The notes: a model not told the origin generated them from the sequence alone. A stretch of 64,000 nt of DNA from Adiantum capillus-veneris (GCA_014529385.2 CM043956.1:85859721-85923720); one strand, 5' to 3'; positions 11,439-22,420 are shown, counted from the stretch's first letter. Numbers and translations are program-made.

Positions 11439-12292
11439 ATGGTGCAGTCAAACAAGAGAAAGGCAACCATTTGCATGGAGACATGGAAATTGTTCCGCAA
11501 GGAGATGCGCCTACGCATTAATTTTCCCAACAAAAGGTGTGTGCCTTTGGTAATATATATTAGAACTAATATGAACTTTCCTAGATTGATTCTAACTTTC
11601 ACTAATCTATGTTATTTTGTTTATTCAAATTTGCTTAGGAGACAGCAAGAAAGAGAGTAGCTTTATGTCACACATCTAGACTGGGGCGGATGGGACGAGA
11701 TGGATTTGTGGCCACATTTGTGAGTATAGACCATTCACATTTTAACTTTTAAAGGTAGTATTATTGAATGCAAAAATTAATAAGTCTTTGGTTGTGTCTT
11801 AATGTAGACGAAAGACTATGGTTGTGCACTGACGGCACAGGAGATAGAGTACGTCACATACTGCGGCTATCGTGCTTTGTGTCAGACACTTGCTGACACT
11901 CCAGATCCACTTGTACGTATCTTTGTTTTGCTTTTTAGTTTTTTTCATGGTAACTGTAATATATTCTTTTTTCATTTCACTAACTAATACAAGAGCAGCA
12001 TGGGGAGGCTGATATGACAGAGGTGGCTCGACAGGAGGCCGAGGGGCGACGTCGAGAGGCTGAGAGGAGCCTCGGCCCAATCACTAGCCATGATGGTGAC
12101 GATCGCAGAGATCGGGACAGCCGTAGTCCCACGGTTCGGACCAGTGGTGGTGGCACTAGTGATCATGAGACCAATGATAGTGAATCTTCCAGTAGTGATG
12201 GATCACATAGTGATCCTGCGCAGAGATTTCTTTTGCATATTTGGGATCGTTATATATGTATTTTTCAGTGTGCATTGGTAAATCGTATGTGA
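11439..12292 (+). CDS. Multi-exon fragment resembling a plant transposase (Ptta/En-Spm, TNPA-like)
   Basis: Four plus-strand coding pieces join through clean splice signals. They are 11439-~11536 (METWKLFRKEMRLRINF), ~11640-11718 (ALCHTSRLGRMGRDGFVATF), ~11809-11910 (YGCALTAQEIEYVTYCGYRA) and ~12000-12292. The last encodes an Arg/Glu-rich helix (EVARQEAEGRRREAERS) followed by an Asp/Ser-rich tail. The exon ends read NNAG|GTGTGT, TTT|GTGAGT and CTT|GTACGT. The His-Thr-Ser block followed by a Gly-rich and acidic tail is reminiscent of plant transposase family 24 (Ptta/En/Spm), but the match is by impression only. The 5' end is not found. It is divergent to the SET-domain relic. Confidence 0.35.
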
Positions 12293-12684
12293 TGATGATA
12301 TTTGTTTTGTATATGTGAGGATTGATCACCACACATTTTGCACACATGTACATAAACTTATTGATGATATATACTGACATGTGTTTGTTGCATCACTGAA
12401 TTTGTCTATTGTCAAACAATTAATTATTTGTCGATAAGATAATTAACCTAAGTAACCGTCTCAATGTTATTTATTTGTCTTTATATATATTTTTTTAAAA
12501 GATGGATTGAAATCATGGTCATTGTGCTACCAAATGATGATGTGGCATGTGAAACCTAGTCCTAAGTTTTCTGTTAGTAGCTACTCTACTATTCAAAATT
12601 AAGGCATTTTGATCTCATAGCACTCTTGTGCAAGTCTTTAAGAATATAAAAGAAATATCGCTAGGGACTCTAGTCTTTCTGTTC
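12293..12684. other. AT-rich spacer, nothing recognised
   Basis: AT-rich, no ORF of note, no repeat pair seen. It ends abruptly where homology to the Tat-like retroelement begins at about 12685. Confidence 0.5.
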
Positions 12685-14328
12685 AGTTTGATTTCGTCGT
12701 ATCCTTTTGGAGTAGCACAGCCCCCAATGAGTCATCACCAACACTTGAGGTGACACAGAATTTTTCATCCCACTTAGGTGGTGAGATAGTTGGCAGAGTG
12801 GCTAACACCTCCTTTACCTTGTTGTAGTGATGTTCGCTTTCCTCGTCCCAAGTGAAAGTTGATCTTTGAGTGAGTTGTTGCAGTGGTAGAACAAGTTGTG
12901 ATAGTAGATGTATGAATCTACTTAAGTACCTCACCTTCTGTAGAAAAGAGACCAGTTGACGTGCGGTCGTTGGTGAAGGTAGGGCTATGAGTGCGGACAC
13001 CTTACTTGGGTCGACGTTGATACCTTTTGCTGAAATTTCATGGCCTAGTAGAATGACTTTACTCTCCCCAATGTGGCATTTATCCACATTTAATTGCCCA
13101 CCTAGGCTCTGCAACCTGGCCAAACCTTCAGTTACCTTTTCTAACTGTGAAATACGGGAGCTATATATATACAAAAATCATCAATGAACACTCTTATGGA
13201 TGTTCCAAAGAACGGTTGAAAAACATATGTGACATATCTTTGGAATGTGGCAGGTGCATTTGTGAGACCAAATGGCATAGCCCTGTATGAAAAACAACCC
13301 AATGGCATGATAAAAGTGGTTTTTAGCTGATCTTCCAAGACTATGCGTATTTGAAAGTATCCAGAATAACCATCACAGACGGTATAGCATTCAAAACCCT
13401 CTACTTCATTCAAAATTTCATCCAAGAAAGGGAGAGGAAAGTGGTCTCTCTTTGTAGCTGCATTTAGTGGTTTGTAGTCAACACAGACCCTCCACTTACC
13501 ATTCTTTTTAGGCGTCACCACTACGGGTGACACCCATTCTGAGTTTTCTACAGGATAGATGAATCCCACCTCCAGCAGTTTCCTTACCTCGGCCAAGAGT
13601 GCCTTTTCTTGTATGACCCCCAATCGTCGTAGCTTTTGCACAACTGGTTTTACCCCTTCCTTCAGCTTAATATGATGTTCCACCACTGTAATGCCTGTGA
13701 TTCTTTCATAGTTGTCAATGAACAGGTTAGGAAATCCCATCAACATTTGCAAAAAACTATCTTTCTCCTCAAGTGTTAATTCCGTAGACAACATACCCTT
13801 CAACCTACTTCCTCCTAGGCCAAGTAATTTTCTCTCCTCTTCATTGGGTTTCCCTTTTGGTGATGGATCACCAATTGTGCTTACCCTTTGTGGATCCTTC
13901 ATAATGATACCCATCACATCAATGGAACTGTCACTTTCTTCGGTGGATGTGGTCTCCTCCTCAGAACTGGAAGATTCGCTAGTGGTTTCATCTGCCGATG
14001 TTTCCAGATTCATTTGCTTCTGCTTGCCAATCCTCATGTCGTAGTAGATTGTCTCCCTTTTCTTACCGGTCATGCGTAGAAGGCCAGTACCCCAGTCCTG
14101 TTTTGCCTTCATGGCCATCAACCATGGCCTTCCCAAAATTAGTGGATAGCCCTCCCCCTTAGTAGGCATTACAAAAACATCTACCTCTACCTCGGTGTTG
14201 AAAGCTTTGATTTTCACGGCACTTACCACACCCACACACTTTACTTTTGCGTTGTTTGCCATCTTTGCCTTGCATGGAGAAGGCCTGTCAACCTCGAGCC
14301 CTAATCGAAGCATCATAGCTTCGCTCAT
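12683..14328 (-). pseudogene. pol: E1 Pol: protease and reverse transcriptase, truncated
   Basis: The frame 14328-13141 carries the end of an aspartic protease (GEGYPLILGRPWL, QDWGTGLL) and then reverse transcriptase motifs: [35 protein letters not shown] and the catalytic VFIDDFCIY. The active-site segment YIDGGAQICVMS lies just upstream, past the 46-base deletion. An extra TA dinucleotide in a TATATATA run near 13163 (E2 has TATATA) shifts the frame directly after the catalytic motif. The sequence continues in the 13174-12683 frame (VILLGHEISAKGINVD, FTWDEESEHHYNKV) and ends in the first part of RNase H. RNase H catalytic residues and integrase are missing. Confidence 0.88.
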
Positions 14329-14376
14329 TACACAGATTTGTGCACCTCCATCAATGTAGGTGTTTCCAACCCTCTT

Positions 14377-15747
14377 TCATTTTATGTTTGCTCCGGCTAC
14401 CTTTGTTTTGGAGCGTCTTGTACTTACCATTTTAGACCATTGTCGCCTTACTTTTGGTGCAAGATGTAGCAGCTGTGGCCGTGTAATCTTCGGTCCTTGC
14501 TCTGCCACATACAATGTTAGATCATAGGGCTTAGAACTTTCCCCTAGCTGGAAGTCGGTGATGCCCAATTTCCGTCGTGGCCTGGATGGCCTCTTGCTAG
14601 TTTCTCCCCTCATGGTTCTCTCATCATCTGATTGTGTAGCTTTCTCCCTCCTAGCTCTTTTCACAGTCATGGCTTCAAGTGGTTCTAAAAAGGTTACCTT
14701 CTCCTTACCCTTGTCCCTCTCCTTTGCTCTGGGTGGATCCACTACTATGGCTTTTCCTTTCTCTTCTAGCCTTATGATGTTTACAGGGCGATCAGGTGGT
14801 GGGGATGGTGGAAGAGGTGGGATGGATGCTTGTAGTGGTGTCTGGGGTGGACGTAGAATTTGTGTTGGTGGGGGTGGTGCTCGGGGTGGGGGTGTTCTTT
14901 CTCTAGGGGGTGACAATTGGTTCCACCTACCTCCTCTATTATAGTTTTGTCGTGGTTTGGGACAGTAGTACATACCGTGACCATCTTCTCCGCAGTTGTA
15001 GTAATGATACTCCCTGTTTTGTCGCCGTGCTCTTCCAGGGTCTTGATCTCTTTCTTGACTCCTCCCTTGCTGTATTAAGTGGACATACAAATTCTGCAGT
15101 TGGTCAGTAATATGGGCCAACATATCTTGTTGGTCATCTCTTACCCCAAGAGCCGGTGGTGGTGGTATGGTGGTTGTCGTAGCTGCAGGTCGACGCGATG
15201 TTCCTGCTTCTATTGATTCGGTTTCCTTGTCTTTCATTCGCAGCTTCTTGTCCTTAAGGCGAGCAATCTCAACGGCTAACTCGTACGTAGCCGAGAATCT
15301 ACCTTTCACCTTCTCCTTGAGAAGCGGCCATAAGCCATGCTTGAACCGATCTTTTTTTAGGAAATCGGGTGTGTCTTCCCCCCTTGCCAGTGACTCAACC
15401 CACCGTTCCCACAAATCCACAAATTTGGACTCATAGGTGGCATATTCTAAAAGACCCTCCTGCTTCAAGTCTCTCAACTTGTCCCACAACTTTTCTGAAG
15501 TGGTACCTCCCTCAAAGCGCCTCTTAAAAGCGGTTTTTAAGGGTTCCCAGTCATCCTTGGTTGCTTGTGGAAGTGCATTGTACCATGATCTAGCTTCTAG
15601 CTTCATGAGATGCTTAAAGATTCTAACCCGGGATTCATCCGTATCTTTGTTGCTCACTACACATGCTACTTCAAAGTCATCTAGGAAGTCTGTTACCAAA
15701 TCCTCCCCCTTCTTTCCTTTAAATGTTGGAAATGCTACACTTGCCAT
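14377..15747 (-). CDS. gag: E1 Gag polyprotein
   Basis: Structural capsid protein of the Tat-like element, about 456 residues from an ATG at 15747 (MASVAFPTFKGKKGEDL). The retrotransposon Gag core is seen at residues ~25-160 (ARSWYNALPQ, DWEPLKTAFKRRF, KLWDKLRDLKQEG). A CCHC zinc knuckle lies near residue 253, but its first Cys is Tyr (YYNCGEDGHGMYYC); E2 keeps Cys there (CYNCGEDGHGMYYC), so the knuckle is probably dead. A long Pro-rich linker follows. Compared with E2, about 46 bases are missing near 14385 between gag and protease. This shifts the frame and stops the protein at 14377, so Gag and protease are no longer joined. Confidence 0.88.
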   Translation of the reverse strand: MASVAFPTFKGKKGEDLVTDFLDDFEVACVVSNKDTDESRVRIFKHLMKLEARSWYNALPQATKDDWEPLKTAFKRRFEGGTTSEKLWDKLRDLKQEGLLEYATYESKFVDLWERWVESLARGEDTPDFLKKDRFKHGLWPLLKEKVKGRFSATYELAVEIARLKDKKLRMKDKETESIEAGTSRRPAATTTTIPPPPALGVRDDQQDMLAHITDQLQNLYVHLIQQGRSQERDQDPGRARRQNREYHYYNCGEDGHGMYYCPKPRQNYNRGGRWNQLSPPRERTPPPRAPPPPTQILRPPQTPLQASIPPLPPSPPPDRPVNIIRLEEKGKAIVVDPPRAKERDKGKEKVTFLEPLEAMTVKRARREKATQSDDERTMRGETSKRPSRPRRKLGITDFQLGESSKPYDLTLYVAEQGPKITRPQLLHLAPKVRRQWSKMVSTRRSKTKVAGANIK

Positions 15748-16066
15748 GATTACTGAGAGAGAGCTAGAAAGACACACTGCTTAACTTGCAAAAGTGTTTT
15801 TCTTCTTTACAAGGAGGCGTGTATACCCTCTTATACTAGGACATAGATTAAAACTTCAAACGGTACATTGCCTTGTACCAAAGGTAAGACAAATCGCTGA
15901 TCTGATGCCAGAACCTCAAAAAACCGCTCCCCACCCAACATGGTGTCAATGACGTGCTGGTAGTGAGCTTTCAAGTCTAGTATTACCTTGATTGAGCGTA
16001 CACGTGTTGGTATGTGTGATCTGTCTTGAGGTAGGTTTCACTGATTCATGTGAAGCTTAGAGGTGC

Positions 16067-16291
16067 TTAGTCACTGTCCAAGCTTGTGGGACAGGGTGGA
16101 GTTCTTTGCTGAAATAAACTCAGTAGATCCCTAGTTTCTCTAGTGAGAGTGTGAGCCAATGATTCCGTTATCTGTTCTGCAGCATCAGGTGCGACTTGAA
16201 AACTGACTGTGATAATTACCTCGGTGACTTGAGTTACCCGATTCTCAAAGTAGAATAGTGTTGATTCTCTATTGTGCAGAGCTCCTTCCAT
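16067..16291 (-). CDS. Leader ORF 2 of the Tat-like family, conserved in three copies
   Basis: A 74-codon ORF starting MEGALHNRES; its ATG lies inside the last codons of leader ORF 1. The same 74-residue frame is open in all three family copies in the window (also 46957-46733 and 48484-48708) and differs by only a few residues, even though the gag and pol of E1 and E2 are broken. Visible traits are a beta-type stretch (VTQVTEVIITVSFQVAPDA) and an amphipathic helix (AEQITESLAHTLTRETRDLL). No family was recognised. It may be part of an extra upstream protein as in other Tat elements. Confidence 0.5.
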   Translation of the reverse strand: MEGALHNRESTLFYFENRVTQVTEVIITVSFQVAPDAAEQITESLAHTLTRETRDLLSLFQQRTPPCPTSLDSD

Positions 16292-16538
16292 TTTGTTGTT
16301 GTTGGTTGGTTGTAGGTTGCGGACATGGTTTCGACCTTCTCCTTCTTCTTCTTGGCACTTGGCCTATGTATATCCACTGGGTTTGGCGTGTGAGTGGACT
16401 CTCCCACTGCAAATCGATTACCGTTACGCCTGGCACTCGAGCTTCGATGGAGATGCGGAGTTCGTCTAGTTGTGCTTGGAGCTCTTCTTCTTCTGTCGTC
16501 CAATTAGCAAATCTTGCTAGCCATTCATCCATACACAA
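16269..16538 (-). CDS. Leader ORF 1 of the Tat-like family
   Basis: An 89-codon ORF about 70 bases after the primer site, upstream of gag. An acidic, coiled-coil-like segment (TTEEEELQAQLDELRISIEA) is followed by an Arg-rich stretch (VPRRRRRRSKPCPQ) and a Gln-rich end. It overlaps leader ORF 2 in another frame. The copy in the left inverted arm (47201-46935) is also open; the E2 copy has one stop (CAG to TAG, about 48394). Tat/Ogre elements are known to carry an extra ORF upstream of gag, but I do not recognise this protein. Its function is unknown. Confidence 0.5.
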   Translation of the reverse strand: MCMDEWLARFANWTTEEEELQAQLDELRISIEARVPGVTVIDLQWESPLTRQTQWIYIGQVPRRRRRRSKPCPQPTTNQQQQNGRSSAQ

Positions 16539-16583
16539 TAGTTTAGGGGTTTCAGTCTTGTAAACTGAACGGTTTCATGAAAA

Positions 16584-16605
16584 GATCCTCAGTGGGGGCA
16601 CCAAA
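16584..16605 (-). other. E1 primer binding site
   Basis: Directly after the LTR the minus strand reads TTTGGTGCCCCCACTGAGGA. E2 has TTTGGCGCCCCCACTAAGGA at the same place. The TGGCGCC core fits a tRNA 3' CCA end; I cannot assign the tRNA with certainty. Confidence 0.6.
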
Positions 16606-18150
16606 TGACGGGAGCAAAACGAACCCCGAACCCCGACGGCCTCTAAAACACCGGGGACCGAATGGCACGCCTCGAGCCTATCATGGTAAAGCAAATAGGG
16701 GGCACCACCTAGCTTCAGCGGCTAGGACGCAAACAACACACCACCATAACAAAGTTTTCATCCAAGAGAGATGGATGCTTGGGAGTAATGATGAAGAGGA
16801 AAGGGAATGAGATCAAGTGAGAGAGAGAGAGAGAGAGAGAGAGAGTGAGGGAGGGGGTCTAGCGGCTTAGTACTTAGGCACCACAAAAGGATGGCGAATC
16901 CGCACACCCTTCACACATACACAAGCTCATTCCAAACACAAGACTAGGTGGCGATTCCGCACACATCACATGGGCAAAACATTGCAAGAAAACATACTCA
17001 TAAAACCTCAAGCTTTATTTAGAGAATAAGGCAATGAAATGGGGAGCATAGGGTAGGGGAATGAGAAGGGAGAGAGTGGTAGAGCACATGGCGGATAGGT
17101 GGGAGTTGATGGCAAAGACTCGCACGAGGGTTATGGCCATCATCCTTCATTTAGTTGCCCTTCATCTTCCATAGCCAAGGGTGTAGAGGTCATGCTCAAG
17201 ACAAACATGGTGATTGCGGTGATGGTGATGGTGTGGGTGTGTGTGTGTGCACTAGGCACACACAGTGCATAGTGTGTTCTTTGGCGATGTTGTGTGTTTT
17301 TGTGTGATGGTGACCCCTCTTTATACAGGGGAGGAGGGGGGAGAAATTCTAGAATTTAGAAATGAAGAAATCATTATCTACATAGGCCATGTGACTGTGG
17401 GCCCCACTTGTCTGGCTGCGTGTATATGTGCCAGAATAGCACTCTCATGAGAGAGAGACTAAGAGAGAGAGATGGGTTGATGAAAAAAAGTGAGAGGTGA
17501 CATGGAGAATAAAGTAATTACAAGAGGGGAGAGAGGGGAGTGTGTTCAGAGGTGAATCTGTGTGCAGATGTGGGTGAATACAAGAAAAATCAGGTAACCA
17601 CCGGGTGGGGATGGGTCTGTGGGCACCTTTTTCAGTGAAACTGAGTGTGTGTGAGTGTGGGGGAGGTTATTTAGCTACAAGACAAGAGACATGGCACCCT
17701 TTAGAGAGAGAGGGGGGTATTTGGGTCATGGGATATGATAGGAGAGAGAAAGAGGGGGTGGGGTATACTATTTTGGAAGATAGGGTAAGTTGCATGTGAG
17801 TTAGGGTGCATTATTGGTGAGTTACAATGCATTATTGGTGAGAGGTGGGGTAGCTTGAGGGGAGAGAGAAAGGAGAAAGGACAAGGGGAAGAGAGAGGGG
17901 GTTGACCTTTTGAGTGGAGGAGAGGAAAAGGGACACCCGGCGGGGCAACAGTGAAGAAAAAGGAGGCAAGGTGGGGATGGGCTGCCCCACAGGCATGAGG
18001 TGGCCTTTCTCATATATTTACATAATCATACTTTATTTTTTCTTACTTTTTCCAATGTCTTTTATCACTCCCTCCATAAGAGGGTGTTTTCATGGGGTGG
18101 GGACGAGAGAAGAGGGGTATGGGAGCTTGGCTTGTGAAAAGCCCCCATCA
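16606..18150 (-). repeat. E1 5' LTR
   Basis: A 1,545-bp LTR: the minus strand starts TGATGGGGGCTTTTCACAAG at 18150 and ends GCTCCCGTCA at 16606, with TG..CA ends. It matches the E2 3' LTR (54247-55792, 1,546 bp) along its whole length. It contains (GA)n at about 16821-16845 and a TATA-like box mutated to TGTATAAAG near 17316, which in E2 reads TATATAAAG. Confidence 0.92.
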
Positions 18151-18229
18151 CTTCTTTAACCTCAAAAAATACTTTCCCCATAGAAGTATGTACAATATCA
18201 TTGTACGCATACTGTATAAGAGGTACATA

Positions 18230-19813
18230 CTTATATTATTGAGAACATTGATCTACTTCCATGACATAGGCTTTTAGTATATCAAGAATCGTTAGATTAG
18301 TTATTTCACTTTGGTCATCTGTTTGTGGATGATAGGCCGAAAGAGAAATTTAATCTACTTCCTAGATTCTCAAAGAGACCCTTCTAGAAATTACCAGTCA
18401 TTTTAGGAGCTTTGTTCGACGCTATGGGTTTTGGAAATCAATGATGCTTGAAAATTTGAGATTTGAAGAGGGTTGCCATTTGATGTGCCTTAATAGGCCT
18501 TTTGACAGGCATAGAGTGTGTTTTCTTGTTAAGCCTGTCTGACTGAAACAATCGAAGTTACTTCCCTCGATCAAATTTTGACTTTTGGTATACCACGCAT
18601 TTTGGAACATACTCTTGTATGTTTACTTTTCATGGTAGACCAACAGAAATACATTTCTACTCCTTGAAGAGTAGATTATGGATTCCCTCTTTGCCCCGTA
18701 TAAGGAGAAGTATGGGATTCATACATGACTTTCTTATTGTATGGGTGATTAACACATAACCTATTGTCATTTGGAAGATAACGATCCTTCAAGGTAAATG
18801 GTTATTTTTTATTCCCTATTGCAAAGGCTATAATTACATACTTAAAGTCTTGGTCAGTAGCATACTCATCTATCATAAAAGATAGATCATTGTGAGTTGC
18901 TATAGACACCACATTTACCCTTGGTCGTTGTGAAAGTGCATCGACCACTTGATTGTGCTTGCCAACAATGTGAGCAACATGAAATTTAAATTGCAAAAGA
19001 AAATTTTCCCACCTCATTTGTTTGTCGGAGAGCTTGGTTTGCTTCATGAAGTTCTTGAGGCTTTGTGATCCATTCGTAGGATGAATGGAGTGACGTGTTT
19101 AGGGCATATAGAATATCTAGTAGCTCTTTTTCATATTTTCCCAATACTCACGTATCAAAGTTGAGTCTTTGAATCTCATATGCTGTGGTGTGACCTTCTT
19201 GAAGCAAAATAGCTCCAAGGCAATTACCACAAGCATCACATTTGACCTCAAATGGCTTTGAGATATCTAATAGTGTGAGCACATGTTGAGAGATAAGATT
19301 CTTCTTAAGCTTCTTGTACTTTTGTAGTCCGTGAATACTTAACATTTCTTTGTTTTAAAGTCATGTAATGGGCCTTCTATTACCGAGAATTTTTTCTATG
19401 AAGCATCTATAGTATGCACACATACCTATGAAGATTTGTACCTCATGTAGATTCCATGGATTAGGCCATCCTTTTATTATCTCTAACTTTGTTGGATCCA
19501 TACAGGTGCCATCATTACAGATAATGTGACCTAAATATTGAATCTCTTGTAGAAAAAATTCACTTTTCTTTTGATTAATGAAAAGCTTATTCTCTCTCAG
19601 AACTTGAAAGGTTACTTGGAGGTGTCTGGAGCATTTGTCAGGCCAAAACTTGTGAATTATCCCAAATAGATCTTCTACCCGCGGCACGGGAAATCTATTT
19701 TTGATAGTGATCTTAATTAGTGCTCTATAGTTGACACACATAAGATATGTGTCGTCTTTGTTTTGCACTAAAAGCAATGGTGAATAAAATGGAGAGGAGC
19801 TAGACCTCACCAT
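18230..19813 (-). pseudogene. pol: E4 Pol relic: RT, RNase H, integrase
   Basis: Reverse transcriptase pieces at 19813-19361 (CVNYRALIKITIKNRFPVPR, then VLRENKLFINQKKSEFF and IQYLGHIICNDGT). The central palm block with the catalytic YxDD is missing between IIHKFWP and the thumb-side block, so the enzyme was deleted in its active site. RNase H pieces follow at 19345-19148 (ISKPFEVKCDACGNCLGAIL) and 19047-18802 (MRWENFLLQFKFHVAHIVGK). An integrase HHCC-like remnant lies at about 18750-18620, and a core remnant (AYHPQTDDQSEITN) at about 18340-18290. There are many stops and frameshifts. Confidence 0.8.
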
Positions 19814-20250
19814 CCCTTTTTTTTTGCCAATTCATGCACTTGCCTCATGATCTGCTTTTTGTTGAGCTTCTGAAACTCGATAAGGAGGCTTGTTGGGCGG
19901 TGAGCTTCTTGATAGGAGCTCAATTGCATGGTCATCATCCCTCATTTTAGAGATAGCTCACTAGGGATGTCATCAATGAAAACATCTTGGAATCCATTTA
20001 GGAAATTAGACAACTCTAATTCCTCTTGATTCCCTTTATTACAGGGATATGGTGTTCCCCAACTCATTAGCATCTATGTACATGCTCTTTTACCTGTAGG
20101 TGAAGTAGATTCTCCTTTCAAGGAGCTTCATGTTGGAAGCCATGCGGTTAAACCATGGTGCCCCCATGATAACATTCTCATGTTTGAGAGGGAAGATGAA
20201 GAAATCCTTTTTTTCCACGTAGCTTTGGACATGAAGCCTTAATTTTCTAA

Positions 20251-22001
20251 TTAAGGAAGTAACTGAGACGTCTTGTCCCTTGATCTAGCTCCATTGGCTT
20301 TCAATGTATCTCCCATCTCGCGGGCTTGTATGCCTAGCTTAGTGGTCAACTCCGTGGATATGAAGTTGTGAGTTGAATCAGCGTCAAAAGAATTAAAGGA
20401 ATCATATTCTTGCATCTTTCCCCAAGTATAGGAAAGGAGAAATCCTTGGCAATGAGCATCCTCTTTTTGGAGCTTCAAACATAGAGGCTCTAGGAGTCTC
20501 ATTGCGGGCAATTCTCTTGGGGTGAGGACGATAACCATGGCCTTGCTCCCCACACTTAAAGCATTTGTGGTCCTTACGACAAGCTTCTAGCTCTTTAGGA
20601 GAGAGTTTATATTTACCTTTGTAAACTCCCTTCTCCTTGGACCGATTGTTTTTTTTGTTGTTGGAATGGCCTTGGTCCCCACACATAACCATGGCCTTGC
20701 TCCCCACACTTAAAACATTTGTGGTCCTTACGACAAGCTTCTAGCTCTTTAGGAGAGAGTTTATATTTACCTTTGTGAACTCCCTTCTCCTTGGACCGAT
20801 TGTTTTTGTTGTTGTTGGAATGGCCTTGGGAAGAATTTTGGGCATTGGATTTACCCTTGGCATCACTTTTGTCTTTATTTTCCACGGATTTTACATTCCA
20901 TGTAGACCCTTGTTGGAAATTGATGCGTGAAGAAAACATGGTGTGGTGGATTACCTTGGTGATAGAACCAGGTTGTTGAGAGTTGACATACTCGGCCAGC
21001 TCTTTGGGTAGTAGTCTTGAGATGTAAATCCCAAAACTTGTCCACATATTTATGGATAGTAGTCTTGAGATGTAAATCCCAAAACTTGTCCACATATTTA
21101 TGGATAGACTCATGAGAGAGAAGTTTTAAACTTCACCATTGGGTAAACACTTTGTCATTTGCATCACTTGCAAGGAATTGCTTCATGATGGAAACTCATA
21201 GATTTTTCCATGTCTTTGGGGCTTTGCCGTTGCCACGAAGGCCAACCCATCATTGATGAGCCGATTTTTGGAAGTGCATAGCTACATGGTGTAATTTGGA
21301 GGACTCCTTAAAGCCCTCTTCTCCAAAGGCCGCATCAAATTTTTGGATGAAGGCCAATACTTTGTCAGTAGCACCAAAGGTGCCATCATAGGTGATAAAA
21401 GAGATACTCTTTACTCCCTCTTTGAACTTATTTAACTTTTGTGACCTTCGCCATGCAGGGTAAGATTTGCGATGTCCTCCTCTCTTATATTCTCTAGGAG
21501 AATAGTTGTAGCTTTCATCGGTAGAGGAGGAAGGTGAAGAAGAAGGAGAAGAGGGTGACTTCTTTCTTGCCCTTTTCTTCCTTTGTTTCCTCTCTTCCCT
21601 TAAAGAGTGACGAGGAGAAGGACTATGTGTTAACCGTTTCCTCTTGGGAGGAGTTGGCGATTGTCTAGACTGCCATCTTCATGGAGCCACATCTTTTGAA
21701 GAACCTAAAAAGTCATTATTTTCTTGTTCTTTGGATTTCACCTCTTGTATGGGAGAGAGTCTTGTTTTGGGGGTCTCACCAAGAGGCCTCCTAAGCTCTC
21801 TCTCTCCTCTTTGAGAGGAAAGGAAATCCCATAAGCACAACGTTGTTGAGTAACTTCGGCTTGCAAAGAGGGATTGCCCATAGCTTGTTGCAACCTAGTA
21901 ACAAGATAATTAACAAACATGGGGGCATCATCATTAGCACCCTCATGTGCAAAATCAAAGTTATCAATGTTCATTCTACTCTCTTGGTTATTGTCAGCCA
22001 T
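20251..22001 (-). pseudogene. gag: E4 Gag relic with duplicated zinc-knuckle region
   Basis: The start at 22001 (MADNNQESRMNIDNFDFAHE) opens 87 codons and is then broken by frameshifts through a Ser/Arg-rich segment (about 21480-21660). The nucleocapsid part lies at 21113-20402. The block KYKLSPKELEACRKDHKCFK with CGEQGHGY occurs twice because about 150 bases are tandemly duplicated (about 20540-20670 and 20690-20825). Both copies lack the fourth zinc ligand. A second tandem duplication of about 52 bases at 21005-21108 repeats SINMWTSFGIYISRLL. The segment 20553-20251 has a protease-like start (FNSFDADSTHNFIS), a degenerate D-S-G type site. Confidence 0.75.
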
Positions 22002-22401
22002 GTTAATTTAACTTATGTGTTTACTTAGTGTATGCTTTGGCAATTCAAAACCTTAGTTGCTACTCCTCTTGACCTTTGAAAATAGGCACTTAAGTATATA
22101 CACCCACGACTCGAATTGGTTATTTATAGAGAGTAGTGGAGTGAGTCTAACATAGCAAAGTTGCCGAGGGATAGCTCCTTTTGGACTTCTTATGGCTCAA
22201 TAATGGTAAAGCCGTAGGCAAGTCTAAAAAGACTCCATTATTAAGACCAAATCTCTCGAGGTGTGCACCATATACCACATAGTGGGCTCAACAGAATCGA
22301 TAATAGATCCCAAACCCACTTAATCTAATATAATTAACAAAAACAACCATTAATAGGCCACTTAAGGACCTCTCTTCTTAAGCAAGAAAAGAGAAACGAA
22401 A

Positions 22402-22415
22402 TGCTCTAATACCAA
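22402..22415 (-). other. E4 primer binding site (initiator tRNA-Met type)
   Basis: The minus strand reads TGGTATTAGAGCAT, one base from the plant initiator-Met primer site TGGTATCAGAGC. It lies six bases from the LTR end at 22421. Confidence 0.75.
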
Positions 22416-22420
22416 CGTAA

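Larger units (their letters stand above)
12685..18150 (-). mobile_element. E1: Tat-like Ty3/gypsy retrotransposon, 3'-truncated
   Basis: In minus orientation, from the right: full 5' LTR (16606-18150), primer site, small leader ORFs, gag (15747-14377), then protease and reverse transcriptase (14328-12683). The sequence stops in the RNase H region at about 12685; RNase H, archaeal-type RNase H, integrase and the 3' LTR are absent. E2 (47750-55792) is a second copy of the same family and serves as the reference for the missing half. Without a 3' LTR no target duplication can be tested. The bases right of the LTR are CTTCT. Confidence 0.9.

Noticed and set aside
14558-14944. Plus-strand ORF of 128 codons, with its mirror at 49830-50216
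   Set aside because: Antisense shadow of the Pro-rich Gag linker. The Gly-rich composition is the complement of CCN codons.
17265-18277. Several short ORFs in the E1 LTR, also seen in the E2 LTR
   Set aside because: They lie in LTR promoter and leader DNA on both strands, are not conserved in length between the two LTRs, and show no protein features.
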